A program made the translations under genes and the position numbers. This document shows positions 10,244 through 22,734 of a stretch of 64,000 nt of DNA, one piece after another. Source of the DNA: Pochonia chlamydosporia 170 (lineage: Eukaryota; Ascomycota; Sordariomycetes; Hypocreales; Clavicipitaceae). Location: contig NC_035793.1 of the NCBI RefSeq assembly GCF_001653235.2, forward strand, positions 2,666,001 through 2,730,000, written 5' to 3'. The notes below the pieces were generated by a model that was not told where the DNA came from, made no database searches, and was given only the letters and a program-made list of their open reading frames with translations. Each line of letters begins with the position of its first letter. Positions within the stretch are counted from its first letter, which is position 1.

Positions 10244-13200
10244 ATGCCTGGTCAACCTTCCTCTCAGCATGGGGCACCCAATCAGTACAGTCAAAGCTCC
10301 TCCCAAGCAGGAATTGGCCGTACTAGCATAGATCGCGATGGCAGCGGACTTCAGCCATTAAATGGGACATCGAGTCGGAATGTGGCCGCCTCCGCCGTCT
10401 CTTTTGCTCCTCGTGGTAGCAGTCTCAACCCGACAGTAGGGCCCGGAAGCTTCAGCTCTGAACTCCGCAGTCAAATGATGTCGAGCCGCGCAGGCAGCCG
10501 AATGGATGTGGGATCAATGTATACTGGTAGTATCATCGACAAAGTCGACGAGGACGGGACAGATGCTGCGATGCAGCATGCACTGTCCGCTCTGCGAGAC
10601 AAGTTGAATCGGGAAATGAAGATCAAGGAAGGAAGTGAAAATATGCTGGAGGCCCTGAACATTAAGAAAGCAAAGCAGACGAAAGAGCAGCGTCAACGAG
10701 TCGAGGCCGAGTTGAGCGCCAGCAATTTCAGAATCAAGGAGCTACGCCAGAAAATCTCGGAAGCACAACGCACAAGAATGCCACCTCCAACAACGCCGAC
10801 TAGGAACCGTGCGCAGGAGACCGTTCCGCAAACGAATGGCCATGGCCTGCGGTCACCACCCAGCATTTCTCGATCTGCCGCTGGATCAGACCTTGATGAG
10901 GCTGCGGAAAGTCCGACTTTCGCCCTGGCCGAGCTTCTCCAGGCCCTCGAGGTGGAAGGAATGACGCCAGAATACTACGTGAGTAGAGCGAACCTACTTG
11001 TTGACCTATTCAAGCGTCATCCCGCACTGAAGTATGATCTTGTTTGGGCAATCTTCGGGCTGCGAGTGCAAATGATGCTCCTAAGCGAAAGTCGAGAAGT
11101 TGCGGCAGCCGGTTATCGTGTGGCGAGATATGCCATTTCAGACGCTCCGTCCATCAAGAAAATCCGCAGCTTTAACACCGACTTTTTAGTCATACGGTAT
11201 GATTTTCAGATTTGGCAATATTCTTGACAACGTGCAGCCTCATGGATATTAACGACTGATTAGGTCTTTGAATAACTATCGCAAGGCCGATGTAGAGAGG
11301 GAGCAAGCGCTCAAGTTTGTCCGCGCTTTCTTGGATGTCAAGGATGGAATCAAAGAGGTTTCACGAGCTATTGTCCGGACAGTTGTGGCTGTAGCAGAGC
11401 AAGGCGAGGATAGGCGTCCTGGTATAAACCTCGCGGATCAAAGCACCGACCGACTACGGCCTATTTGCATTGAGACACTTGCCGAGATCATGGTGCGAGA
11501 CCCGGCACTATTAATAGCGTCCGGAGGATTGGGTACCCTTTCAGAAGCTTTGGCAGAAGGAACGTACAAGTCCCCTGAGAGTCTAACCTCGGCCTTTCTG
11601 TTCCTCTTGGATTCACCGCAGAGACGCAAATACATTATCCCTGGCTATGGCCTAGATGTTGTCTTCACCGCTTTCACGGATCAGCTCGCTGGCGCGGAAG
11701 GCATATTGAAACAGAATTCTAGGGCCATTTCTGTAGCTATGAGGTCATGGTCTGGGCTCATGACCTTGAGCATGTACGATTTCCGACCGATTCGCTCGCT
11801 CATTGCCAGCATTCTCTTTCCCAACCAAAGTATTCGAGAGACAGTCTTGGATCTTCTCTTCTCATTGCTTCGTATTAAGCCTCCAGCATGGGCGACTTCG
11901 TTCTTAGCCGGAAGACGCCTCACAACTTATGGCCGCGTTGCCAATCTGAAATCCGCTACGAGGAGCCGGAGTGGGACCTTGGATATAGAAGAAGACCCGG
12001 GCGAACAAAACTTCGTCGACCATTACACCTCTCTCCTTCTCGCGGTGTTCATCAAATCCGGGCTGTTGCAGAGCTTGCTGCAGATGGCGCAATCCGAAGA
12101 GGACCCTATGCTGAAACGAAAGTCGACCTTGCTGATTGGGGAAGTGCTGAAGCTCTCCAGTCGACTTCTGCCACCTTCATGGAGTGCTGACTTGCAGCTG
12201 CTTCCCGAACTCTTCTCCGCAGCCACCGAGTTTGGAAACGAAGATCACTTCAATGCCTCTGGAATTGTTTATCAAATAAGCAGCGTCAGTCGAACACTGT
12301 ACAGGAGCGCTCCTTCTGAATCAATGGCCGGCGGTCTCCCTTCGAGTGACAGTATGCGCACCTTGGTGCGGCTCGATGAGCAGCCAAAGTCGACCAATGT
12401 CGCGGTGGCGCTGGACGATGCTACGTTTCGTCAACTTCTGATCGACTCCAGTGTTCTTAATAGCTCCAACTATATGAAGTGGAACTGGGAGGTTATTCTC
12501 AAAATCATAGACGGCCCTCTTCAAACTGGTAAACGCCTAGATGAAGCAATCAAGGCATCGAAATTCATGAAGAGGCTAATGAGCTTCTACCGTCCATTCA
12601 AGTACAAATTTGCAGATGTAAAAAACACAAGGGGCACACAAAAGTATATTAGGGCTGGATGTGCTTTGGTGCATTCACTTCTTCAATCGCCTGAGGGAGT
12701 CAAGTTCTTAGCGGATAGTAAGTTGCTGAGGCAAATTGCTGAGTGCCTGGCGCAATGCGACCCGGTAAGTTGACCACCATTATGTAGAGCCCTATGATTG
12801 CACTTCGTCTAACTCAGCATAGACGAGCGGCCTCACTGCTCAGTTTCCCATGTTTTCGAGGGACCGACTCACCGATACGCTTTGTGGAGGTTACTTTGCC
12901 ATGCTTGGCGTTCTGAGCAGCGAGCCAAAGGGATTGCTTCTGCTCGAGAGGTGGCGAATGTTTAATATGATGTACCACATCGTGGACTTCAAGCAGCGCC
13001 CGGATCTTATCAAGCTGCTACTCTCTAACTTCGACTACACCCTGCAAGGCCACCCTCGTGTTTTGCTTTCTAAGGCTCTGACTGCCGGGACAAAAGACAT
13101 ACGAATACATGCCACCAATGCCCTTCGCAAATGCACTATTGGTCCAGTAGCCAATATCATTGGTGACAATGAAACCAGCGACTCAAAATGGGCTATCCGC

Positions 13201-14526
13201 CTCCTAGTCACACAGCTCTACGATCCTGAGATTGAAGTATGCTCCACCGCAATCAAGATATTGGAGAGTGCCTGTAACAAGAAGTTATATCTGGAGTATA
13301 TAGTTGAGTGTCGGCCAGCCCTAGATCACTTGGGAGAAATTGGTGCACCACTGCTATTACGATTCCTATCCACATCTATTGGATACCACTATTTGGACGG
13401 ACTAGACTACATCAGCAACGAGATGGACGACTGGTTCCTCGGTCGAAACGATTCATATGTCGGTGTTATTGAGGCGGGTTTGGCTCGAGCATTTTTAGCT
13501 GACCCAGACGACCATAGTCATCGGCTCAGCCTTTTTGATGACTCAGATCCAGAGGCGGAATTTCACGACAGTCACGTCCCACCACATTTCTACAGAGAGC
13601 TAACGAGGACCCGAGAGGGCTGTAAACTGTTGAGAGACAAAGGCCACTTTGAAGAGTTTGTCACAACGATACGCGACCACGGTATGCAGACCGAGGACAT
13701 GGAGATAATGACAAAAGTCAAGGGTTGTCTCTGGGCTGTTGGCAATGTAGGGTCGATGGAGCTTGGTGCGCCATTCCTAGAGTCGAGTGACGTGGTCGGG
13801 CAAATTGTCAAGATTGCCGAAACGCATGATGTGATGAGCTTAAGGGGAACTGCGTTCTTCGTACTGGGGTTGATTTCTCGATCCACCCATGGGCTAGAAA
13901 TCCTTTCTGAACACGGTTGGGATGCCAATACGACATCGTCGGGCACGTCTCTGGGATTTTGTATACCAAACGACCTCTCCAAGCTCTTTTCTGTAGCACC
14001 ATGGAAACACGTCAATGTAGCTTCCATTCTTATTCCGGACACGCAACGAACTATTCAAGAACAGCCCCCGGTCCAGCAAGCCCGCCCTCCACTGGAGTAC
14101 TCCGAATGTCCACCTTTGTATAGTGATGAGGACATCAACAATCGAATTCTAGAGCTTGTTGTCGATCTCGGCAACATGGTGCTCTACAAAAAGGCTCTCA
14201 CAGAGCTACAAAAGCTTAAGCAGAGAAGGCCTAACGCTTTTCGAAGCACAGACTTTTTCAAGAAGGTGATGGGCCTCATGGAATGGAACCACTACAGACT
14301 TGGAATCCGGAGGTTGGTGATCGACCTGTTTGAGAAGAACGTGATGCGACAAATAGTGTTCGGGGACGATGAGAGCGACAGCAGCGAGGCCAGTATTGCA
14401 GATGGGGCGGAGGAGAGCGGTGAGGGCAGTTCCGGTGATGATCGAACAGAGAGACAGAGAAGCATCACCGAGCCAACCGAGATGCCCTCCGACCTCATGC
14501 CAGCGCCATTGAGGGTGAGAAAATGA
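10244..14526 (+). CDS. ste16: TORC2 subunit, Rictor/Ste16 (pianissimo) family
   Basis: Scaffold of TOR complex 2, which controls growth, actin and AGC kinases (Rictor in animals, Ste16 in fission yeast, Avo3 in budding yeast). Three exons, 10244-11196, 11264-12764 and 12823-14526, give 1385 aa, a usual length for filamentous fungi. After a Ser-rich, disordered N-terminus comes a charged coiled-coil segment at about residues 109-170, resembling the HR1-type segment of fungal members. The Rictor N-terminal helical-repeat domain runs from about 210 to 700 and includes the RSLNNYRKADVEREQALKF stretch created by the first splice. The middle and V domains follow (PMFSRDRLTDTLCGGYFAMLG at about 830, then SKWAIRLLVTQLYDPE-VCSTAI at about 945). 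The C-terminus is acidic and Ser-rich. Both introns are short (67 and 58 bases) and keep the frame. Start chosen as the first Met of the open frame; an upstream exon cannot be excluded. Confidence 0.92.
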
Positions 14527-15327
14527 GGAGGGGTTATAGCTCTGACACAGAAACTATTGCGGCAGGTCATCATGCAGGTAGTCGTGTGGTGCGCCTATGC
14601 CATTGGGACGGCTGTCTTCGCAACCCCCATCAATTGCTGGATAGTATCCCCCATGGCACCGGAAGTTCGGGGTCTCAGGACTTTGTTTTGTGTGAATAGT
14701 TTTGTATTCGGCTTTTGGCTTTGGGCAGTAGCTCCTGGGAGGGCAGACGCCGGTAAGGCAGGCAAACCGTCCAAAATATTGCGCCACAGCCATGCATACG
14801 GCGTTGGCACCTTGTGATTTATACATTTGGAAAGGCAAGACCGTATAGTCAGTGGAGAGGGGACAAAACGGGCAGCAGCTTGAACAGTGCGGTGTTTTCA
14901 GCGAGGAGTAAAAATCGGCCGTAGGATGTGCACATTCGGTTAATTCATGGTGTTATGTGTATCATTTGGGGGCAGACCAAAGAGGCGTTTGGGGAGCGTT
15001 TGCTTTGCCACCTTGTTTAGCCAGGCAGGTGAATAGATACGAATCAAAAGTTTTGTTGATATAGTGCTTGACATGATGCAGTAGTCAAATTGAAGTGTTT
15101 TGGGCGGATGGAAGAGCCAGAGCAAGAAGAGTATGCATGGGCAAGCAAGGTTGGATAGATGGATGAAGATGGATAGAGATGGATCTTGCCCCACACAATG
15201 CGCTTCTTTTGCCATTAACCAGACAGACTAACCATTCCAACTCGACGTGGAAAGTCTACACTCTTACCAACTGAATCAACTGTCGAGATTTATATCAGTT
15301 CCTATCGTTGCTGTTGAAGCAGCCACC
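14527..15327. other. Intergenic between ste16 and the thiamine gene
   Basis: These 801 bases hold the 3' end of ste16 and the promoter of the next gene. Short frames on both strands around 14554-14838 are mirror images of each other and match nothing known. A GTCTGGT-type word lies at 15218. I looked for a TPP riboswitch near 15200-15327 and saw none. Confidence 0.55.
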
Positions 15328-17556
15328 ATGATTAATGGCAGAGTGCTGGTCATTGCCGGCTCCGACTGCTCCGGTGGAGCGTAAGTTGTCATGATCTCAT
15401 CACCACACTAAACTTCAATGCCATTGCATTGCCTGTTGTAGCTTTCTTTCTGTCCTTTGCCTTATTATTGTCTTCAATTTTTTGGGGGATGGAGTTTATT
15501 CAATTGCTACCGCAGCAGCGTACTAGAGGCCATCCATGAAGCTAATCATTCGTCTTGTTACCATCTTAGTGGCTTGGAGGCCGATCAAAAGGTTTTGGCA
15601 GCACATGGCTGTTATGCCATGACTGCTACCACGGCCTTGACGGCGCAAAATACCATGGGTGTCAAGGGAATTCATGTCATTCCTGCAGATTTCGTGGAGA
15701 AGCAAATTCAAGCGTGCATTGAAGACGTCGGTGTCGACGTGATCAAAACAGGTTCGTTTCACCATGGCAAGTGCAATAGCTCAAGGGCCTGGAGTCCGGT
15801 AGTTGAGCGGACAGCATTTCGCTCTCGACAAAAAGCTTTCATCATTCCGTCACTTACTGATGTTCTCATTAGGGATGCTCGCGGCTGCAGATACCATTGA
15901 GATGATTGCAAGGCAAGTTGAGAAGCACAACGTTACCTCCTTGGTCGTTGATCCGGTATGACTTTACACCTCGAAGTCGTTCTAATCCGCAAGGCGCTGA
16001 ACCTTTTCTTCCCAGGTAATGGTATCAACATCCGGTGCTCAGTTGCTTCCTCACGAGGCTATTCAACAGCTTTCTAAACACCTGCTTCCCATTACCACAG
16101 TTCTCACACCCAACATTCCCGAAGCAACGCTCATTCTTTCAGAAAATGGTTATTGTGAATTAGCTCAAAAGCAGATTCTTTCCGTCTCTGACATCGAATC
16201 CATGGGCCGCCAGATTCAAGCCCTTGGGCCAAAATGGGTCCTCGTCAAGGGTGGCCATCTACCATTTCGGTTTGACATGACGATTGCCAAGGCAGAGAAT
16301 GAAAAGGAGGTTGTTGTAGACGTTTTGTTGGGACCGGAGGGCCAGGTTTTTCGAGTACAAAGCCCTTATCAGTCAAGTACGAGTACTCATGGCACTGGAT
16401 GTTCTTTGGCTTGTAAGTGAAAGCTGCCTCATGGTAAACAGTCCCTTTGTCTCGCCTTGGCTCACATTTTCGATCGTCTTTATTCAGCTGCAATTGCTGC
16501 CGGGATGGCCAAGGGAATCGACGTCCCCGCCTCTGTCCGCTCAGCTTGCCGATATATTGAAGCTGGTATAAGAAGTGCCCCTAAGCTAGGAAATGGAAAT
16601 GGACCCCTAGATCACTTTCACTCCATCCAGGTCTTGCCATTCTCCCCGTAAGTGTCTGTACCTGTGCTCTCCAAGTCTTGGAAACGTGACAACTCCCAGG
16701 CGCTAATACAAGAATGACGTAAGGGGACGGTTCATTGAGTATCTCCTTGAGCGACCCGAGGTTAAAGATGTCTGGAAGACTTTTGTTCATCATCCATTCG
16801 TCATGGCTCTTGGCCAGGGAACATTGCCGCTGGAATCATTCAAGGGATATATCATTCAGGACTACCTTTACTTGGTATGCTATCATTCCTCTCTCTGAGG
16901 GTCTCCGCCCTTATCAGTAGATTCGTTGACTCTAACACGCCATATCCTGAGCGCAGGTGCACTTCTCCAGAGCCAATGCTCTTGCCGCATACAAGTCAAA
17001 TGATATCGAAGACATTAGCAGGGTTAGCCACTTTGTTCAAAGAAGAGGAAGCAAATAACGTGGCTGCGCAACTGACAAGGCAAAATTAGGCAAACGAAAT
17101 TGTTGGCCATATTGTGAGAGAGATGCAATTGCACGTCAATTATTGCAAGACATTTGGCATCTCAGAGGGAGAGATACAAAAGACAGAAGAAAAGCAAGGT
17201 ACGTCCCCCATTCCACACTGTTTGTCAGCTCAAGCTCTCTCCCTCTGCCAGATATCAAGCTGGCGAGGATGAGCGTGAACCAACTAACCCTCTCCGTGTC
17301 AATGTAGCCTGCACAGCATACACGCGGTATGTCTTGGACATTGGCCAAAGCGAGGACTGGCTTGCCCTTCAAATGGCTCTGGCCCCATGTCTGCTCGGCT
17401 ACGGTGCAGTGGCGCAGATGTTGCAATCTCACGAACTCACTCGTCGCGATGGCAATATATATTGGCCATGGATACAAAACTACATTGCTGAGGACTACAC
17501 TCAGGCAGTCAGGCTAGGCTCCGGTGAGCACTGAACCTCCCCCCCCCCCTCCCTCC

Positions 17557-17587
<31 letters not shown>

Positions 17588-17829
17588 TCTCTCTTGTTTT
17601 CCCCAGCACAAAGTGATGAATTGGCTGACAAAATATTCATTCCCCTCGGCCTACAGAACTTTTGGAAAAGCACGCACGGCTTCAGTCACCATCCCGAATT
17701 GAGGAGCTGGTTAAGATATTCATCCACGCAACAAAGGTGCGTCACCTGGATCCGGTCAGATTTATTGAAAACTTTCTAATGCCTTTACAGATGGAGATTG
17801 GGTTTTGGGAAATGTATCCATATCAATAG
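15328..17829 (+). CDS. thi20: Bifunctional HMP/HMP-P kinase with TenA thiaminase II domain (Thi20 type)
   Basis: Phosphorylates hydroxymethylpyrimidine and its phosphate for thiamine synthesis; the TenA half hydrolyses thiamine breakdown products to recover the pyrimidine. Eleven exons: 15328-15380, 15570-15751, 15873-15955, 16016-16412, 16488-16647, 16724-16874, 16957-17022, 17090-17198, 17308-17523, 17657-17736, 17791-17829, giving 511 aa. The ribokinase-like ThiD domain (about 1-290) shows AGSDCSGGAGLEADQK at the start, VVDPVMVSTSG in the middle and the anion-hole HGTGCSLASAIAAGMA. The TenA domain (about 300-511) shows HPFVMALGQGTLP, the conserved Cys in ACTAYTRYVLDIG and the catalytic-type Glu in EIGFWEMY at the very end. 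Every junction keeps frame. The ninth intron holds a CT microsatellite and two possible acceptors; I used the second (CTACAG), which preserves the TenA C-terminus. Budding-yeast Thi20 is similar in size and order. Confidence 0.94.
17536..17594. repeat. C-rich and (CT)n microsatellite inside a thi20 intron
   Basis: A C-rich run passes into about twenty CT units with one GT interruption. It lies between the donor at 17524 and the acceptors at 17606 and 17656, and so is a very long pyrimidine tract for this intron. Confidence 0.9.
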
Positions 17830-18038
17830 CCGACTGTGTAAAACCACGACAATAAAAATCATAGGACTGAAACCAAAAAGCCTCGATGGAAGATGGCGCA
17901 CTGTATCTGTTTGCCAAGGTATCAAACACGCAAAGGCACTGCCTCGGAATTAAATTTATGTTCTTTGATATCCTGTGTTCTTGTTTTGTTTTATCTAAAA
18001 AAACAATGTTTGTTTCTTTTTGCGTCCGTATACTGCCA
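17830..18038. other. Short gap between convergent gene ends
   Basis: The thiamine gene and the membrane-protein gene converge here with only 209 bases between stop codons, so their 3' UTRs probably overlap. An ATAAA-type polyadenylation word for the plus-strand gene lies near 17852. Confidence 0.55.
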
Positions 18039-20191
18039 TCATCGAGCTATTCCGTATCCAATTGTAGAGTCTGCTCGGCGAGGTTCTTCTCCATCAGGCA
18101 TCATCAAGCCAAAGTCTTGCTCTGGCGGTAACGCGGGAACAGGAGGTGTGTCGGAAGCCTCATCCCTCTGCTTGGCGCGGGTCACTCTTCCGGTCTGCTG
18201 TCTTACCCACGAACTGACGGTTCGGAATCGAGGCGGCATGTCCTCGCTCGCTTCGGTATATACAGTGTCCCGCCGCTGGCCCAAGGTTGCAACGCTCTCT
18301 CGCCTCGCCACAGGTAATGGTGCCTTGATTGTGGCTTCGGAGGCTGTGTTCTGTGCAGTGTTCGTGCTGCTACTCAACGTGTCTATAATAAATTGGCCAT
18401 CGCCAAACCCGGAAGACAGGGAAGATACGTCACTCATGCGAACGTTTGGGAGCTGCGTCTCGGAGCGGAGGGTATTGTTGAACTGGGGTTCAATGGATGA
18501 TATAGACTCTTTCGGTATATGGCCAGCAGATTCGTTTTGCATACGCTTGGCGTGTACACTACTTCTTACGAAGTCTGTTTGAACAACAATTGCCTGGGCA
18601 GGCAACTGTTGAGACGTGATCGATTGCGTCAGATAAGCCTTCTCGTCGAATGGGCCGACATCTGCCTGATCAAGGTTCTTCCAGCCCCGTACCCTGTTAC
18701 CGAAACGGTTGTTCAGAAACGGAACACGAGACACTCCGCTTGCCACCAGGCGCTTTGGGCCATCCGTAAAAGGTCGTTTACCGGCCCTGAGGCTATCTAT
18801 TCCACGACGACGTTTGTAGCATCGCAAGATCAACCACCCGAGAAATCCGATAATGATAACTGCGCCTACATTATTGGTCAGCGCCACACTATAGACTTAT
18901 CGTTAATTGAACGTCCAGCCTCAACATACCAATTGTGCCGAGCGAAATGAGAGCCTTTTCTACTTTTGGGTGTACATTCCCCTTGTAGTTCTCGTGAGGG
19001 TGATCGACTGAGTTAGCACCCTCCGTAGGAGAGTGCGAAAAGGAGCTTGTTGAGCTCGTGAAAGACCTCGATGTTGTGAATGTCACAGCTGAATCCGGCG
19101 TAGACTCAAAATCGACTCCCTTCCTCGCGCCAGAGGATAATGCCGGCACGGGAGCAGTGACGATTGGTGTCAGTGATAACGTTGGCCCTCTGCTACGGGT
19201 TGTGGATAGAGTTGTTGTCGGAGCACTTGAGGGTGTCAAGGTGCTGAATTTCATACTTGAAGACCCTCCAATGTTGGACACTTGGTTTCCAGAAGTCGTC
19301 TGAATAGGGTTAACAACACCGCCTGTTGGTTTGGGCTAGAAATGAGGATTAGTACATGAACTCCTCTATGACAACGTACTCTTTAGTTTGAGAAATGTCT
19401 GTGAAAATGATTTCGCACGTGTTGTCAAGCCCACAGCGTTATGACGTACCTGTGGTAAACTTGGGAATACCGCAGTTGGTAGTGTCAAATAAGAGGAAGA
19501 AAATGTTGGTGAGACAGGCGATGGGCTGGGTGATGGGCTGGGTGATGGCGATGGTAAATTAGGAGGAGGAGCAATGGGCGGCGGTTGAGTTTGAATCGCG
19601 ACAGGCTTGGGCGGCTTAGGCTTCTTCTGGTCATCGTCTTCACCGCTGTCTGTTCCACTGTCCGACTTTTTGGCATCAAAGGCATTGAGTATCCCGCTTA
19701 TGACTGGCTTCGCGATGTCCTTGAGTAACCCTCTGCTGTCATGGTGGTTGCTGTTGCTCAAACGTTCGGTAGCAGTGCGGCGTATCGCTTCGTTCTCCCT
19801 GTCCCAGTCACCCCCCGCATTTCCCTTATTGCTCCTACGACGTAGTTTGGTCGGCCTAAGATCTATTTCGCTGTCATCATCGTCTGCTCGAGTCCAACTG
19901 GGAAACTCCATGGGAAGTGCATTAAGTGGTGTGTTGCCCTGTGCCGCATGATTTTGTAACTCCACCACCGGTACCATGTTGACTTGCTCTTCCCTCCAGA
20001 TTGGTTCTTTGAAGCAAGTTGAACACACTCGGCCGTCTTTGGTAAGGAATCGCCTCCTTTAGCTCATAGCAGAGTTGAGATGGGGGGGTGTTGATCCAAA
20101 TGGTCAGCAGTCGAAGAAGGGAGAAGGATGAATTCAACAAGGCTTGTAAGCCAAGTGACATAGATCAATGATACAGGGCCTGCCTGACCAT
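18039..20191 (-). CDS. Unknown single-pass membrane protein with Ser/Thr/Pro-rich stalk
   Basis: I do not recognise a named family. The minus-strand model uses exons 20191-20175, 20056-19450, 19335-18930 and 18865-18039 and gives 618 aa. The N-terminal part has a C-x-x-C (VCSTCF) at about residue 17, an acidic DDDD patch, then Lys/Pro-rich and repeated Pro-Ser units (about 172-190). A Ser/Thr-rich stretch follows (about 210-330), then one clear membrane helix at about 340-360 (GAVIIIGFLGWLILRCY) and a basic stop-transfer KRRR. A tail of about 255 residues follows that looks cytosolic. The layout recalls fungal Wsc/Mid2-like surface sensors, but there is no WSC domain and no signal peptide in my model. 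Exons 2-4 are well supported. Exon 1 (six residues, MVRQAL) is inferred because an in-frame stop lies just upstream of exon 2 and this Met joins in phase through a branch-point-like CTGAC. A start at the internal Met of VNMVPVVE is the alternative. Confidence 0.7.
19510..19554 (-). repeat. Coding tandem repeat for (Pro-Ser)n
   Basis: On the plus strand the unit GATGGGCTGG recurs with a final GATGGCGATGG. It encodes about seven Pro-Ser pairs in the unknown membrane protein, a repeat likely to vary in length between strains. Confidence 0.8.
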
Positions 20192-20880
20192 GAACTTGAG
20201 AGGCGATAACCAAGTCAAATGCCACTATTCACTGCTGAGGAAGACGAGACCAAGCCAAAAGCGAGTGGGCAGAGTATAAAGAATTAGTTGTAAGGACTAA
20301 AAAGTGAAGGCTGTATGTAACAAGACGAAAATGAGGAAGGGGGAAAGAGAGAGAGCATCACAAGACAGTATCGAAGCTAGCCGTGCAACCTTTGTGGCTC
20401 TTTAGATATGAATGAAGGAATGAACAAATGTTCCGAGGCGAGATAGATCTCCCTGTGGCTCGGATATCCCACTCAAGGGGCTCCAACCATGTGGTAAAGA
20501 ACCTGGCAAAGCTGCCTCTCGGCGCCGTGCTGCATTTCCCTCTGCGACAGATGGGTGCTGGATAGTTGGAAATCTCAGACAGCTAGTCCGTCTGGCCTTG
20601 GATGGATGTGTATTGAAACGAGGTCCGTGGCAGACCACCACAACTTGATGCCAGGGTCTGAAGACTCCAGAGTGCAAACCCACACCAGTGATGTTCCTCG
20701 CCCCAAACAAATCAACGAGGACGACGATGGTCCCAATGCCGATGTGGAGCCGAGTTGGCCATGGGTATCATGGGAGCGATGTCAAATGCATGGGGAGACA
20801 TGTTGTTGTGGCCTATCCTGTGACAAAGGCTGACGTGAATCGGGTTGAGGCGTTGCTCGTGGTGTCGCAGGTGTGACCAG

Positions 20881-20936
20881 GTCGAGTTTCAGAGTCTCGG
20901 AGTCGAGAGTCAAGTGTCAAGACTCAAGACTCAAGG
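20881..20936. repeat. Imperfect GAGTC/CAAGACT repeat
   Basis: Degenerate units of five to eight bases (GAGTC, TCAAG, ACTCAAG) follow one another for about 55 bases. It is a simple-sequence tract with no coding potential visible. Confidence 0.7.
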
Positions 20937-21174
20937 CTGGAGCTGCCCCTTAAGCAAGTCCAAACCATCATGTTGACGGCCGACGCCAATGATGACAAGG
21001 TAGCTAAGGTAGTTGACACTTGGATGAAGGAATTTTTGGGCGAAATTTTTGTGCGCATCTGTCAATGTGGCAATTGAAGGAGGAAAGAGCTGGTGGTCCC
21101 ATTGCAATTTCTGTACAGAGTATGGAGTACGGAGTAGACGTGCATGCGACTCTGTGATTTCTGCCAGAGACGGC

Positions 21175-21200
21175 AGGCACAGGCACAGGCACAGGCACAC
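21175..21200. repeat. (AGGCAC)4 tandem repeat
   Basis: Four exact AGGCAC hexamers followed by AC, in non-coding DNA. Confidence 0.9.
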
Positions 21201-22674
21201 GGGGACAGTATGCGGGCACCAAACAACAAGAGTCAATTCAAGTGTGCCATTAATGATCATTAATTACTACCAGGACGGGCGCATAGAACTTGTTTGTTGA
21301 GGTTCAAGGAACATGACTGTCTGTTTTCACGCAGCGCAAATGGTTGGTTGCAAAATGGTCTGATGAAACCCCCTACCTAGAACAGATCAATGGAAGAGAT
21401 TTGGAATTTGCGAAATACCTCTGGTGGCTCCAGAAAAGCGTCAAATTCATGCAACAACAATCACAACATAGTTACTACCTACTAGGTACTCCGTACTTCA
21501 GAAAATGTTTAGAGCCAAACATCTGACCGGTCCGTCACTTGAAACCTGTCACAGTTGACTAGGGCTTGACTGCATTCAACACGAAGTTCGAACATTGAAC
21601 ATCCTCTGGTGCTAGTGAGTAGCCGCGGAGCCGACGAAGTCTGAGTCTCAGTCTGGGTCTGGGTCTGACACTTGACAATCGACTTGGGGTTGTCTCGAAG
21701 GTTGCAACTGGATCCCTCATATCTAATGAATGAATGACACTGGACGAGTTGGTCAAGAAAGCGACCGGGATTTTTGCTCTCCAGGCTGATGACGAGGCCA
21801 AAGATTTTGATATTGACCAGACGAACATGTGAGAATGCTGAGACATGTCTGGTGGCAGATACTCTGTAGTTGGGACGCCAAATCAAAACAAAAAAAACTA
21901 CATAAATGTTTATGGGAGAAATCGCCGTAACTTTGCCTTGGCGCCGGGCCTGGGGGAGGAGGAGCATGTCCATGCCAACAAATTGAAGGTAATTAAGGAG
22001 AGATACTGTACGGTATAGAGGACGGAGTGTGTATTGGATTGGATTGCATCACGGCTTCTACTCTATCAGTCGACATCAGGGGAAAATGCGGAAGAAATTG
22101 GAGCCTCGGTAGCCAGCCACCGCTCAAACTTCGTAGTTTGCTACTTGATGGTGCCGGCAAGATATGGGACATCTTGTGACATACGGAGTACAGTACTCTG
22201 TGGGAAATAACTGGATAGGCGGGAAGATCCGAATCTTCGGAATCCGTCAATCCACACGCAGTCTGGTGAATGACAGGACTGGACTCATGGAGTAACAGGT
22301 GCAGCAGATTGGCCAGTGCGCGCGGTCAAGGGGGAAGAACAAAGATTGAAGGGGGGCGATGATGGCAGATTTCGCATGTGGGATCAAATGGGTGAAGACT
22401 GGATGCATGATGAGATTTCTCCAGTATCCAGTCACCAGTCACCAGTCACCTGTCGCCCATGTCCTGGCTGGGGTCATTCTCAGAGACTACCGTGCATTAT
22501 CGTACATGCACCACGGTGCAAACCAGACGCGCCTACATCAATTGGAAGTTGAGTGTCAACTTGCCAATTGAGTTTGACTCTGGCTCGCCGGCTGATATCG
22601 GAACAGATGACTCTCATGGCTGAATGGATGTCCGCGGCCAGCGGCAACGGCGGCCGAATGGATCACGTCAAGTA

Positions 22675-22734
22675 TGATGGATGACGGATGGATTGATAGA
22701 TTGATGACTTGATGAATTGATTGATGACATGACT
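22675..22734. repeat. GATG/GATT-rich simple repeat
   Basis: Degenerate GATG and GATT units with occasional GACTT interruptions. Probably an aged tetranucleotide microsatellite. Confidence 0.75.

Noticed and set aside
15200..15569. Possible TPP riboswitch in the leader or first intron of the thiamine gene
   Set aside because: The conserved CTGAGA and CCTGAT...GGATAATGCC blocks are absent.
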